Source: Variovorax paradoxus (GTDB taxonomy: Bacteria > Pseudomonadota > Gammaproteobacteria > Burkholderiales > Burkholderiaceae_C). Taken from it: 64,000 nt of DNA. The stretch lies in NCBI GenBank assembly GCA_016806145.1, contig CP063166.1, positions 806,001 through 870,000 of the forward strand, given 5' to 3'. The translations under genes and the position numbers were made by a program. The notes under the pieces are model-generated. The model ran no database searches and was not told the DNA's origin. It saw only the letters and a program-made list of their open reading frames with translations. Within the stretch, counting starts at the first letter, position 1, and the number at the start of each line of letters is the position of its first letter. Of this stretch, positions 56,831 through 64,000 are shown in pieces.

Positions 56831-57514
56831 ATGAAAATTCTGATCGCCGACGACCACCGGCTCGTCATCGAGGCGGTCAAGGCCAAGTTGTCCGAGCTGG
56901 AGCCCGGCATCGAGTTCGTGCTGGTCATGAGCGTCGACGAGCTGCTCGCCGGCGCCACCGACGACCTCGACCTGGCATTGATCGACCTCAACATGCCCGG
57001 CGCCGACGGGCAGGCCCACATCGACGAGATCCGCCGCCGTCATCCGGCCGTGCCGGTGATCGTGCTGTCGGGCTACGAAGACCCGGCCATCATGCGTGCC
57101 GCCCTCGAGCGCGGCGTGCTCGGCTTCATTCCCAAGGCCTACTCGCCCGAGGTCATGCTGTCGGCCGTGCGGCTGGTGCTGGCCGGCGGCGTCTACGTGC
57201 CGCCGATGATGCTGACCGCGCTGCCGCCGGGCATCGTGGCCGGCGTGGCGCCGCAGGCCGACGCCGCGCGCGCGCCCGGTGCCCCGGCCGCCTCGCAGAC
57301 GCTCGAGCACCTGCGCAACGTGCTGACCGAGCGGCAGGTCGAGGTGCTGCAGCTGCTGTCGCAGGGCAAGCCCAACAAGCTGATCGGCCGCAGCCTCGGC
57401 ATCAGCGAGGGCACAGTCAAGATCCACCTCGCGGCGATCTTCCGCGCGCTCAACGTGCGCAACCGCACCGAGGCGGTGGTCGCGGCGCAGGCCTTGACCG
57501 AGGCGCAGGCCTGA
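56831..57514 (+). CDS. NarL/LuxR-family response regulator
   Basis: The 227-residue protein has a receiver domain (MKILIADDHRLVIEAVKAKL, acceptor Asp52 in LALIDLNMPGADG, VIVLSGYEDPAIMRA) and a LuxR-type helix-turn-helix (~160-222; LTERQVEVLQLLSQGKPNKL, SLGISEGTVKIHLAAIFRAL). No kinase gene is adjacent. The two hybrid kinases at the other end of the T6SS cluster have receiver domains but no DNA-binding regulator, so a phosphorelay to this protein is plausible. Its position at the T6SS edge suggests control of T6SS transcription. It is followed by a palindromic repeat that probably terminates transcription. Confidence 0.9.
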   Translation: MKILIADDHRLVIEAVKAKLSELEPGIEFVLVMSVDELLAGATDDLDLALIDLNMPGADGQAHIDEIRRRHPAVPVIVLSGYEDPAIMRAALERGVLGFIPKAYSPEVMLSAVRLVLAGGVYVPPMMLTALPPGIVAGVAPQADAARAPGAPAASQTLEHLRNVLTERQVEVLQLLSQGKPNKLIGRSLGISEGTVKIHLAAIFRALNVRNRTEAVVAAQALTEAQA

Positions 57515-57535
57515 GCTGACCTGACCCAGACAAGC

Positions 57536-57619
57536 CCGTTCGGGCTGAGCCTGTCGAAGCCTCGCGCAAGGCTTCGATCCTTCGACAAGCTCAGGACGGG
57601 CCGAGCTCAGCCCGAACGG
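57536..57619. repeat. Palindromic repeat / likely bidirectional terminator after the response regulator
   Basis: CCGTTCGGGCTGAGCCTGTC (57536-57555, continuing GAAG) faces CTTCGACAAGCTCAG (57580-57594) and then CTCAGCCCGAACGG (57606-57619), followed by TTTT. It is the same repeat family as in clpV (37665-37724). It lies between the ends of two convergent genes, as expected for a terminator. Confidence 0.75.
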
Positions 57620-57656
57620 TTTTGGAGCATCCCACGCGCGGGCCGCCGCCCCCGTT

Positions 57657-59468
57657 TCAGCGCCGTTGCGCCGCCTGCGCCACCGCGCGCGGCACTTTCA
57701 CGCGCATGTCGAGCAGCATCTGCCCCATGCCCTTGCCCAGCGGGTCCAGGCGCATCGACGAGGGCCCGCCGCCGTCGAGCGCCCCATGCAACAGCAGGTT
57801 CATCGCCGCGATGCCCGGCAGGTGGAAGCGCTCGACCCTGCCGTGCACCAGGTGCGCGAAGTAGGCGCCCACCGCTTCGGGCGTGACGCGCGACCACAGC
57901 AGCGGCAGCCATTCGGGCCGGCGCGCCACCAGGCCGATGTTCGAGAGGTCGCCCTTGTCGCCGCTGCGGGCCCAGGCCAGCTCGATGAGCCGCAGCTCGA
58001 CCTGTTCGCCGCCGTCGTCAGCGAACGGTGGCGGTTCCGCCACCGGCGGCGCGGCGCCATCGCCCGTGCCCGGCGGGATCGCGACGGCCCGCCGCTCGCC
58101 GTCGATCTCGAACCACACCGGCACCTGCGCCTTGTCGAGCAGGAAGGCGAAGGGCTTGATGAGCGGCGACACGGAAGGCCGGCCGCCGCCGGGCCCGGTG
58201 GTGCCCGGCGACCACGAGGTGCCCGCGGGCGCGATCTCGCGCGCGAAGATCTCGAGCGCGGCCTTCTGCGGATGATCGACCGCCACGCGCATCATCGCCT
58301 CGCGCACGCCGTGGGTGCGCGCATGCGGGCCGTAGAGCGTCTCGGCGCCGATCGCCTCGATGTGGCTGCGCGTGAAGGGCGCGAGGCCCAGGCGCGCGAG
58401 GATGCCGCCGGTGCGCTCGAGGATCGCCTCGGCCGTGCGCCGTGCCTTGCGATCGGCGTCGATGCCCACGATCACCAGGCTGCCCGCGCAGCGGAAGCCG
58501 TCGAGCTGCGTGGCCGAGACCTTGTAGGCCGAGGTCGGTGCGCGGCCGCGCGCGGGGCCCACGCGCACGCGGTCGGGGCCTTCCTGCTCGATCGTCACTT
58601 CGCGGAAATCGCAGCTCACGTCGGGCAGCAGGTAGGCGCCCGGGTCGCCGATCTCGTAGAGCAGCTGCTCGGCCACCGCGGCGCGGATCACCTTGCCGCC
58701 CGTGCCCTCGGGCTTGGTCACGACGAAGCTGCCGTCGGCATGGCATTCGACGATCGGGTAGCCGATGTTCGCCCAGTCGGGGATGTCCTCCCAGTCGGTG
58801 TGCAGACCGCCCGTGGCCTGGCAGCCGCATTCGATGATGTGGCCCGCGAGGCTGCCCGAGGCCAGCCGGTCGAAGTCGCCGGGCTGCCAGCCGAATTCGT
58901 GCATCAGCGGGCCGAGCGTGACCGCGCTGTCGACGCAGCGGCCGGTGATCACCACGTCGGCGCCCGCGGCCAGCGCCGCGGCGATCGGCAGCGCGCCCAG
59001 GTAGGCGTTGGCGCTCAGCACCTTCTCGGGCAGGGCCTCGGCCGTGAACATGTCGCGCGTGCCCGCGGCGCGCAGTTCGGCCATGCGCGCGCCGAGGTCG
59101 TCGCCCTCGACCACCGCGATGCGCAGCGGCACGCCCTGGGCCTCGGCCAGCGCGCGCAGCGCCGCGGCGCAGCCCTGCGGATGGATGCCGCCCGCGTTGC
59201 TCACCACCTTGATGCCCTGGCGCTTGATCTCGGCGAGCACCGGTTTCATCGCGATCTCGACGAAGTCGGTGGCGTAGCCGAGCTCGGGCTTCTTCGCGCG
59301 CGCCGCGGCCAGGATCGCCATCGTGGTTTCGGCCAGATAGTCGAACACCAGGTAGTCGAGCCGCCCGTGCTGCACCAGTTGCGGCGCGGCCACCATGCTG
59401 TCGCCCCAGAAGCCCGAGGCGCCGCCGATGCGGACGGTCTTGGTCGGTGCGGCGGCGGATGAAGGCAT
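57657..59468 (-). CDS. atuA: AtuA-family protein (acyclic terpene / acyl-CoA utilisation)
   Basis: The 603-residue protein has the AtuA/DUF1446 domain (~10-450; VRIGGASGFWGDSMVAAPQL, GADVVITGRCVDSAVTLGPL, VVSNAGGIHPQGCAAALRAL) and a C-terminal AtuA-like ferredoxin-fold domain (~495-600; LRLIELAWARSGDKGDLSNI). AtuA is needed for acyclic terpene (citronellol/geraniol) breakdown in Pseudomonas, but its exact reaction is not settled; many copies sit in other acyl-CoA pathways. Here it is divergent from an acyl-CoA dehydrogenase, with an acyl-CoA carboxylase gene nearby, which fits leucine/isovalerate or terpene degradation. GAGGA lies just upstream of the ATG. Confidence 0.85.
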   Translation of the reverse strand: MPSSAAAPTKTVRIGGASGFWGDSMVAAPQLVQHGRLDYLVFDYLAETTMAILAAARAKKPELGYATDFVEIAMKPVLAEIKRQGIKVVSNAGGIHPQGCAAALRALAEAQGVPLRIAVVEGDDLGARMAELRAAGTRDMFTAEALPEKVLSANAYLGALPIAAALAAGADVVITGRCVDSAVTLGPLMHEFGWQPGDFDRLASGSLAGHIIECGCQATGGLHTDWEDIPDWANIGYPIVECHADGSFVVTKPEGTGGKVIRAAVAEQLLYEIGDPGAYLLPDVSCDFREVTIEQEGPDRVRVGPARGRAPTSAYKVSATQLDGFRCAGSLVIVGIDADRKARRTAEAILERTGGILARLGLAPFTRSHIEAIGAETLYGPHARTHGVREAMMRVAVDHPQKAALEIFAREIAPAGTSWSPGTTGPGGGRPSVSPLIKPFAFLLDKAQVPVWFEIDGERRAVAIPPGTGDGAAPPVAEPPPFADDGGEQVELRLIELAWARSGDKGDLSNIGLVARRPEWLPLLWSRVTPEAVGAYFAHLVHGRVERFHLPGIAAMNLLLHGALDGGGPSSMRLDPLGKGMGQMLLDMRVKVPRAVAQAAQRR

Positions 59469-59622
59469 GGCGGTCCTCGGGTGGCGGATGGAAGGGCCAG
59501 CTTAGCGAGGCGGGCGCGGCGCGGCTTGCGTCGAGTCGCTGCACCTCGCGTGGCCGGGCGCAGCCTGTTGGCGCAAGACCCGTGGAGCGCCCGCCGCTAG
59601 CCTCGTGCGCCAAGGAGACACC

Positions 59623-60798
59623 ATGGAATTCCTGGACGCCCCGCCGCTGCCCTTCTACTTCTCCGCCGAGCACGAAGCCTTCCGCGCCGGCCTGCGCGCC
59701 TTCGTGGCACGCGAGATCGCGCCCTTCGTGGCCGAGTGGGACGAGGCCGAGACCTTTCCGCGCGATCTCTACCGGCGCGCGGCCGAACTCGGCGTGCTGG
59801 GCCTGGGCTATCCCGAGGCGCTCGGCGGCACGCCGGCCGACCTGTTCCATCATCTGATCGTGGCCGAGGAATTCGCGCGTTGCGGCGCGGGCGGCGTGCA
59901 GGCCTCGCTGAACTCGCACAGCATCGCGCTGCCGCCGATCCTCAAGGCCGGCAGCGAGGACCTGAAGCAGCGCGTGATCCCGCCGGTGCTGGCCGGCGAG
60001 AAGATCGCCGCGCTCGCGATCACCGAGCCCTCGGGCGGCTCCGACGTCGCGGCGCTTCGGACCACCGCGGTGCGCGACGGCGACCACTACGTGGTCAACG
60101 GCGAGAAGACCTTCATCACCTCGGGCGTGCGCGCCGACTTCATCACCACCGCCGTGCGCACCGATCCCGCGAACAAGGGCGCGGGCGGCATCTCGCTGCT
60201 GGTGATCGAGGGCGACACGCCGGGCCTCTCGCGCACCTCGCTCGACAAGATGGGCTGGTGGAGCTCCGACACCGCGCACCCGCGCTTCGAGAACTGCCGC
60301 GTGCCCGTGCGCAACCTGGTGGGCACGGAGAACCAGGGCTTCAAGCTGGTGATGAACAACTTCAACGGCGAGCGCCTCTTGATGTCGGCGCTGGCCTGCG
60401 GCTTCGCCGAGGTCTGCCTCGAGGAGGCGGTGGACTGGGCGCGGCAGCGCGTCACCTTCGGCGTGCCGCTGGCAGAGCGCCAGGTGGTGCGCCACAAGCT
60501 CATGGACATGACCCTCCGCGTCGATGCCGCGCGCACCCTGGTCTACGACCTGGCCTACCGCATCGAGCACGGCCTGGCCGATCCGGCGAAACTCGTGGCG
60601 CGCGTGTGCCTCGCGAAGGTGCAGGCGACTCAGGCCATGCAGTTCTGCGCCGACCAGGCGGTGCAGTTGCTGGGCGGCATGGGTTTCATGCGCGGCACGC
60701 GCAGCGAACGCATCTACCGCGAGGTCAAGGTGATGATGATCGGCGGCGGGTCGGAAGAGATCATGAAGGACCTGGCGGCCCGGCAGCTCGGGCTCTGA
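59623..60798 (+). CDS. Acyl-CoA dehydrogenase
   Basis: From ATG 59623 (AAGGAG six bases upstream) the flavoprotein has 391 residues. Domain blocks are LGVLGLGYPEALGGTPADLF, ALAITEPSGGSDVAALRTTA, and the C-terminal RIYREVKVMMIGGGSEEIMK. The usual Glu of the medium-chain type (YEGT region) is Gly here. A Glu at ~250 in NGERLLMSALACG is at the isovaleryl/long-chain-type position, so the enzyme probably uses that base and may act on branched substrates. It oxidises acyl-CoA to 2-enoyl-CoA with FAD. It is divergent from atuA, 154 bp apart, and heads a + strand run. Confidence 0.93.
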   Translation: MEFLDAPPLPFYFSAEHEAFRAGLRAFVAREIAPFVAEWDEAETFPRDLYRRAAELGVLGLGYPEALGGTPADLFHHLIVAEEFARCGAGGVQASLNSHSIALPPILKAGSEDLKQRVIPPVLAGEKIAALAITEPSGGSDVAALRTTAVRDGDHYVVNGEKTFITSGVRADFITTAVRTDPANKGAGGISLLVIEGDTPGLSRTSLDKMGWWSSDTAHPRFENCRVPVRNLVGTENQGFKLVMNNFNGERLLMSALACGFAEVCLEEAVDWARQRVTFGVPLAERQVVRHKLMDMTLRVDAARTLVYDLAYRIEHGLADPAKLVARVCLAKVQATQAMQFCADQAVQLLGGMGFMRGTRSERIYREVKVMMIGGGSEEIMKDLAARQLGL

Positions 60799-60822
60799 AG
60801 AACGAGAAGGACGACACCCACG

Positions 60823-61656
60823 ATGAACGATTCGACGAACGGCCCCAACGCGGAGACCGCGCGCGACCTGCGCGACGAATACGCCGAGCTCGCCGCGCTG
60901 TGCGCCACGCTCACGCCCGAACAGTGGCGCGCGCCCAGCGTGTTCTACGGCTGGTCGCCCTGGGACGAGATCGCCCACCTGTGCTTCTTCGACGAGACCT
61001 CGATGCTCGCGCTGAACGACCCCGAGGCCTTCGTGCGCGATGCCGCGGCGCTCAACGCGCAGTTCGCGCAGGGCCGCGAGATCAGTTCGCTGGCGCGCGA
61101 GAAGTACGGCCAGCTCGACGGCCCCGCGATGCTCGCGCTGTGGCAGCCGATCTCGATGCAGCTGGCCGACGCGCTCGCGGTGCTCGACCCGAAGGCGCGG
61201 CTGCCCTGGTACGGGCCGATGATGAGCGCGCGTTCGTTCGCGACCGCGCGGCTGATGGAGACCTGGGCCCATGGCCAGGACATCTGGGACCTGATGCGCC
61301 GGCGCCGGCCGGCCAGCGCGCGGCTGCGCCACATCGCCCACATCGGCGCCACCACCTTCGGCTGGACCTTCGTCAACCGCCAGCTGCCGGTGCCCGAGCC
61401 CGCGCCCTTCATCGAGCTCGACGCGCCCGACGGCCAGACCTGGCGCTGGGGCGATCCGGCCTCGGCGGAATCGGTGCGCGGCGATGCGCTCGACTTCTGC
61501 CTGGTCGTGACCCAGCGCCGCCACCTCGCCGACACCGTGCTGCGCTGCACGCCGGGCAGCGCCACGCAGTGGCTGTCGATCGCCCAGTGCTTCGCGGGGC
61601 CGCCGGCCGATCCGCCGGCGCCGGGTGTGCGCGCGGTGGTCTACGACGCTGCATGA
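60823..61656 (+). CDS. TIGR03084-family metal-binding protein
   Basis: The 277-residue protein has MDxx-type DinB-like helices: LCATLTPEQWRAPSVFYGWS, WDEIAHLCFFDETSMLAL and METWAHGQDIWDLMRRRRPA, with His residues placed as in the DinB/maleylpyruvate-isomerase-like metal site. TIGR03084 proteins are frequent in Actinobacteria and Burkholderiales and often lie by acyl-CoA genes; the substrate is unknown. It is 24 bp after the dehydrogenase gene and overlaps the next gene as ATGA, so co-expression is likely. Confidence 0.85.
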   Translation: MNDSTNGPNAETARDLRDEYAELAALCATLTPEQWRAPSVFYGWSPWDEIAHLCFFDETSMLALNDPEAFVRDAAALNAQFAQGREISSLAREKYGQLDGPAMLALWQPISMQLADALAVLDPKARLPWYGPMMSARSFATARLMETWAHGQDIWDLMRRRRPASARLRHIAHIGATTFGWTFVNRQLPVPEPAPFIELDAPDGQTWRWGDPASAESVRGDALDFCLVVTQRRHLADTVLRCTPGSATQWLSIAQCFAGPPADPPAPGVRAVVYDAA

Positions 61657-62546
61657 GGACAGGGCGACCGCTGTCGCTGGCGCTGCGCGAGGCGATCGAA
61701 CCGGCGCTCGCGCGGCTGCGCGCGCGCAGCGCCGAGGGCTGCCTGTCGGACCTGACGTTCTCGAACCTCTGGCTGTTCCGCGAGGCCCACGACTACCGCT
61801 ACATCGGGCCCGAAGACGACGGCTGGCCGCGCATCTCGGGCCGCACCTACGACGGCACGCGCCACCTGGTCCCGCTGTTCGCGCTGTCGCAGGCGCCGCC
61901 CGAGGCGCTGGCCGCGATGCTCGAAGACCACGACTGCTTCTATCCGCTGTCGCGGCGCGACATCGAAGGCCTGAGCGCCGACCGCTTCGCGCTGAGCGCC
62001 TCGCCCGACGACGCCGACTACCTCTACGACGCCAGCCGCTTCGCCGACTACGCCGGCCGCGCGCTGGCCTGGAAGCGCAGCCAGGTGCGGCAGCTGTTCG
62101 CGCAGTGCACGCCGCGCGCCGAGGCCTTCGGTCCCGCCTCGGCCGGTGCCGCGCTGCGCGTGCTCGAGGCCTGGATGGCGCAGAAGGGCAAGGCCGCGGG
62201 CGAGGCCGACGAGGCGCCGTGCCGCGAAGCCATCGCCGACGCGGCGGCGCTCGGGCTCGAGGGCTTCGTGCATTTCGCGCACGACGAGCCGCTGGGCTTC
62301 GTGCTCGCGCAGGAACTGCAGCCCGGCGTGTTCGCGATGCGCTTCGCCAAGGGGCTCGACAGCCACGCGGGCATCTACCCGCACATGTTCCAGCACTTCT
62401 GCCGGCAGTTCGAGGCCCGATTCGGCCGGCCGGTGCGCTGGCTCAACTTCGAGCAGGACATGGGCATCGCGGGCTTCCGGCGCAGCAAGCGTTCGTATGC
62501 GCCGGCGGCGATGGTGCAGAAGTTCAGGGCACGGTTATTGCGCTGA
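61653..62546 (+). CDS. DUF2156 (phosphatidylglycerol lysyltransferase-like) protein
   Basis: The 297-residue protein begins at ATG 61653, in an ATGA overlap. Blocks are [40 protein letters not shown], and [20 protein letters not shown], typical of DUF2156, the GNAT-like catalytic domain of lysyl-phosphatidylglycerol synthases. It lacks their membrane part and should be a soluble acyl/aminoacyl transferase of unknown substrate. The ribosome binding site is weak, in line with translational coupling to the TIGR03084 gene. Confidence 0.82.
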   Translation: MRTGRPLSLALREAIEPALARLRARSAEGCLSDLTFSNLWLFREAHDYRYIGPEDDGWPRISGRTYDGTRHLVPLFALSQAPPEALAAMLEDHDCFYPLSRRDIEGLSADRFALSASPDDADYLYDASRFADYAGRALAWKRSQVRQLFAQCTPRAEAFGPASAGAALRVLEAWMAQKGKAAGEADEAPCREAIADAAALGLEGFVHFAHDEPLGFVLAQELQPGVFAMRFAKGLDSHAGIYPHMFQHFCRQFEARFGRPVRWLNFEQDMGIAGFRRSKRSYAPAAMVQKFRARLLR

Positions 62547-62613
62547 GCCGGCGTGGCGGCGGGTATTCTTCCACCGCCCACCGTACCGACCGCACCCGCC
62601 GCGAGGAGCCCGC

Positions 62614-63522
62614 ATGACCCGGACCACCGATTCCCTTCATCGACGCTGGACGCGCGCCGCGCTGGTCGCTGTCGCCGCCAGCCTCGCAGTCGCGGCCCAC
62701 GCGGCCGACTACACCGGCCCGCTGTTCGACACCCACCTGCACTACAACGAAGAGGCCTGGAACGGCAGCAGCGGCCCGTTCCCGCCGGCCGAGGCGCTCG
62801 CGCGCATGCAGCGCAACGGCGTGCGTGCCATCGTCGGCAACTCGCGGCCCAACGACGGCACGCGCACGCTCGCGGCGCTGCGCGAGACCCGCGAGGCCGG
62901 CGTCACCGTGGTGCCCTTCGTGCGGCTGTACCGCAACCGCGCCGACTACAGCAACTGGTTCCGCGACGAGAGCATCCACGAGATGGTGCTGGCCGAACTC
63001 GAGCGCGGCACCGCGAGCGGGCCCTACCGCGGCATCGGCGAGTTCCATCTCTACGAGAGCGCCAATGCCAACGGCCCGGTGGCCAAGAAGCTGATGGTGC
63101 TGGCCGAGCGCAGGCAGCTCGCGGTGCTGGCACACGTGGACGACGAGGCGGTCGACCTGCTGATGGCGAACACGCCGAGCCAGGGCCGCGACACGCGGCT
63201 GATCTGGGCCCACACCGGCATCGGCGGCACGCCGGTGGCGCGCGTGCGCCAGATGCTCGAGCGCTATCCGAAGCTGATGGGCGAGCTGTCGTATCGCCCG
63301 GGCCTGGTCTGCGAGGGCGGCACGCTGTGCGCGCCGTGGCGCGAGCTGATCCTGGCCTTTCCCGACCGCTTCCTGATCGGCTCCGACACCTGGGTCAACC
63401 AGCGCTGGAGCGCCTACGACGAGCTGATGCGCGGCTACCGCGGCTGGCTCGGCGAGCTGCCGCCCGCGGTGGCGCAGCGCGTGGCGTGGGACAACGCGGC
63501 CGGGCTGTTCGGCGTGCGCTGA
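62614..63522 (+). CDS. Exported amidohydrolase-family protein
   Basis: The 302-residue protein has a signal peptide ([20 protein letters not shown], cleavage near AHAAD) and an amidohydrolase TIM barrel. Metal-site motif [11 protein letters not shown] is followed by [31 protein letters not shown] and the closing [13 protein letters not shown]. Asp in the last motif is the usual catalytic residue. It should be a periplasmic metal-dependent hydrolase; the substrate is unknown. GAGGAG lies five bases upstream of ATG 62614. It is 67 bp after the DUF2156 gene. Confidence 0.85.
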   Translation: MTRTTDSLHRRWTRAALVAVAASLAVAAHAADYTGPLFDTHLHYNEEAWNGSSGPFPPAEALARMQRNGVRAIVGNSRPNDGTRTLAALRETREAGVTVVPFVRLYRNRADYSNWFRDESIHEMVLAELERGTASGPYRGIGEFHLYESANANGPVAKKLMVLAERRQLAVLAHVDDEAVDLLMANTPSQGRDTRLIWAHTGIGGTPVARVRQMLERYPKLMGELSYRPGLVCEGGTLCAPWRELILAFPDRFLIGSDTWVNQRWSAYDELMRGYRGWLGELPPAVAQRVAWDNAAGLFGVR

Positions 63523-63591
63523 TCCCCAGCCACTGGGCACAAGACGCCCCGAGGGGCGCTGCCTAAGCTGCCATGGACTCTTCCGCAGACC

Positions 63592-64000
63592 ATGGCCACC
63601 ATCGAATCGACCCTCTCCCCCCACGGCGAAGCCTTCCAGGCCAATCGCGCCCACATGCTCGCGTTGCTCGAGCGCGTACGCGGCTGCGAGCAGCGCGCCG
63701 CCGCCACCTCGGAGCGTTCGCGCGAACGCTTCGAGAAGCGCGGCCAGCTGCTGCCGCGCGAGCGGCTGTCGCTGCTGCTCGACCCGGGCACGCCCTTCCT
63801 CGAACTCTGCTCGCTGGCCGGGCTCGGCCTGGACAACCCCGACCTCGACAAGAGCGTGCCCGGCGGCGGCGTGATCGCGGGCATCGGCCAGGTCTCGGGC
63901 CTGCGCGTGATGGTCAATGCCTCCGACTCGGGCATCGACGCCGGCGCGCTGCAGCCCATGGGCATTCCGAAGCAGCTGCGCATCCAGGAGCTCGCGCTCG
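63592..64000 (+). CDS. Acyl-CoA carboxylase beta subunit (carboxyltransferase), N-terminal part
   Basis: From ATG 63592 the frame is open to the window end; 136 residues are visible. GQLLPRERLSLLLDPGTPFL, ELCSLAGLGL and GVIAGIGQVSGLRVMVNASD match the carboxyltransferase subunit of methylcrotonyl- or geranyl-CoA carboxylase. These biotin enzymes act in leucine and acyclic terpene catabolism; the atuA-like gene nearby fits either. No clear ribosome binding site is visible. The C terminus and the biotin-carboxylase subunit must lie beyond the window. Confidence 0.85.
   Translation, partial: MATIESTLSPHGEAFQANRAHMLALLERVRGCEQRAAATSERSRERFEKRGQLLPRERLSLLLDPGTPFLELCSLAGLGLDNPDLDKSVPGGGVIAGIGQVSGLRVMVNASDSGIDAGALQPMGIPKQLRIQELAL

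Overview
The window is very GC-rich and strongly G/C-biased at third codon positions. Gene content and order fit a betaproteobacterium of the order Burkholderiales, most likely a Comamonadaceae member such as Variovorax. This is inferred from family content and typical repeat elements, not from a 16S gene. No rRNA, tRNA, CRISPR array, transposase or integrase was seen.

Layout. 1-5.6 kb: the 3' end of a very large beta-strand-repeat exoprotein, then three glycosyltransferases. 5.6-13.0 kb: a sensory block with two hybrid histidine kinases (both with C-terminal receiver domains) and three periplasmic binding proteins, but no separate response regulator. 13.1-56.6 kb: one complete type VI secretion system (T6SS). 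It has all 13 core genes: tssK, tssL (OmpA-type), tssM, tssE, tssF, tssG, tssH/clpV, two vgrG (tssI), hcp (tssD), tssC, tssB, tssA, tssJ. It also has tagF, a PpkA-type kinase, PppA-type phosphatase, FHA protein (tagH), tagJ and a DUF2169 / pentapeptide / DUF3540 / DUF4150-PAAR spike module. A NarL-type response regulator sits at the right edge (56.8 kb) and may be the output of the kinases on the left. 57.7-64 kb: an acyl-CoA catabolic block (AtuA-family protein, acyl-CoA dehydrogenase, TIGR03084 protein, DUF2156 protein, exported amidohydrolase, start of an acyl-CoA carboxylase beta subunit).

The least expected parts are inside the T6SS. Between mltA and a divergent hcp lies a three-gene string that I read as a sigma-70-like protein, a single-pass membrane protein and an exported caspase-fold protease, a candidate undescribed regulatory or stress system. 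At the right end, a second TssL-like protein is paired with a miniature TssM-like protein whose nucleotide-binding loop is degenerate. Between tagF and ppkA lies a ~690-bp composite palindrome, across which base composition flips from G/T-rich to A/C-rich.

Three genes (the membrane protein of the sigma/caspase string, tagH and the mini-TssM) are each interrupted by a frameshift at a short CG-dinucleotide tract. Each is repaired on paper by gaining or losing one CG unit. This could be phase variation, recent mutation, or a recurring sequencing/assembly error at GC hairpins, and the sequence alone cannot decide. A palindromic repeat family occurs both in frame inside clpV and downstream of the response regulator.
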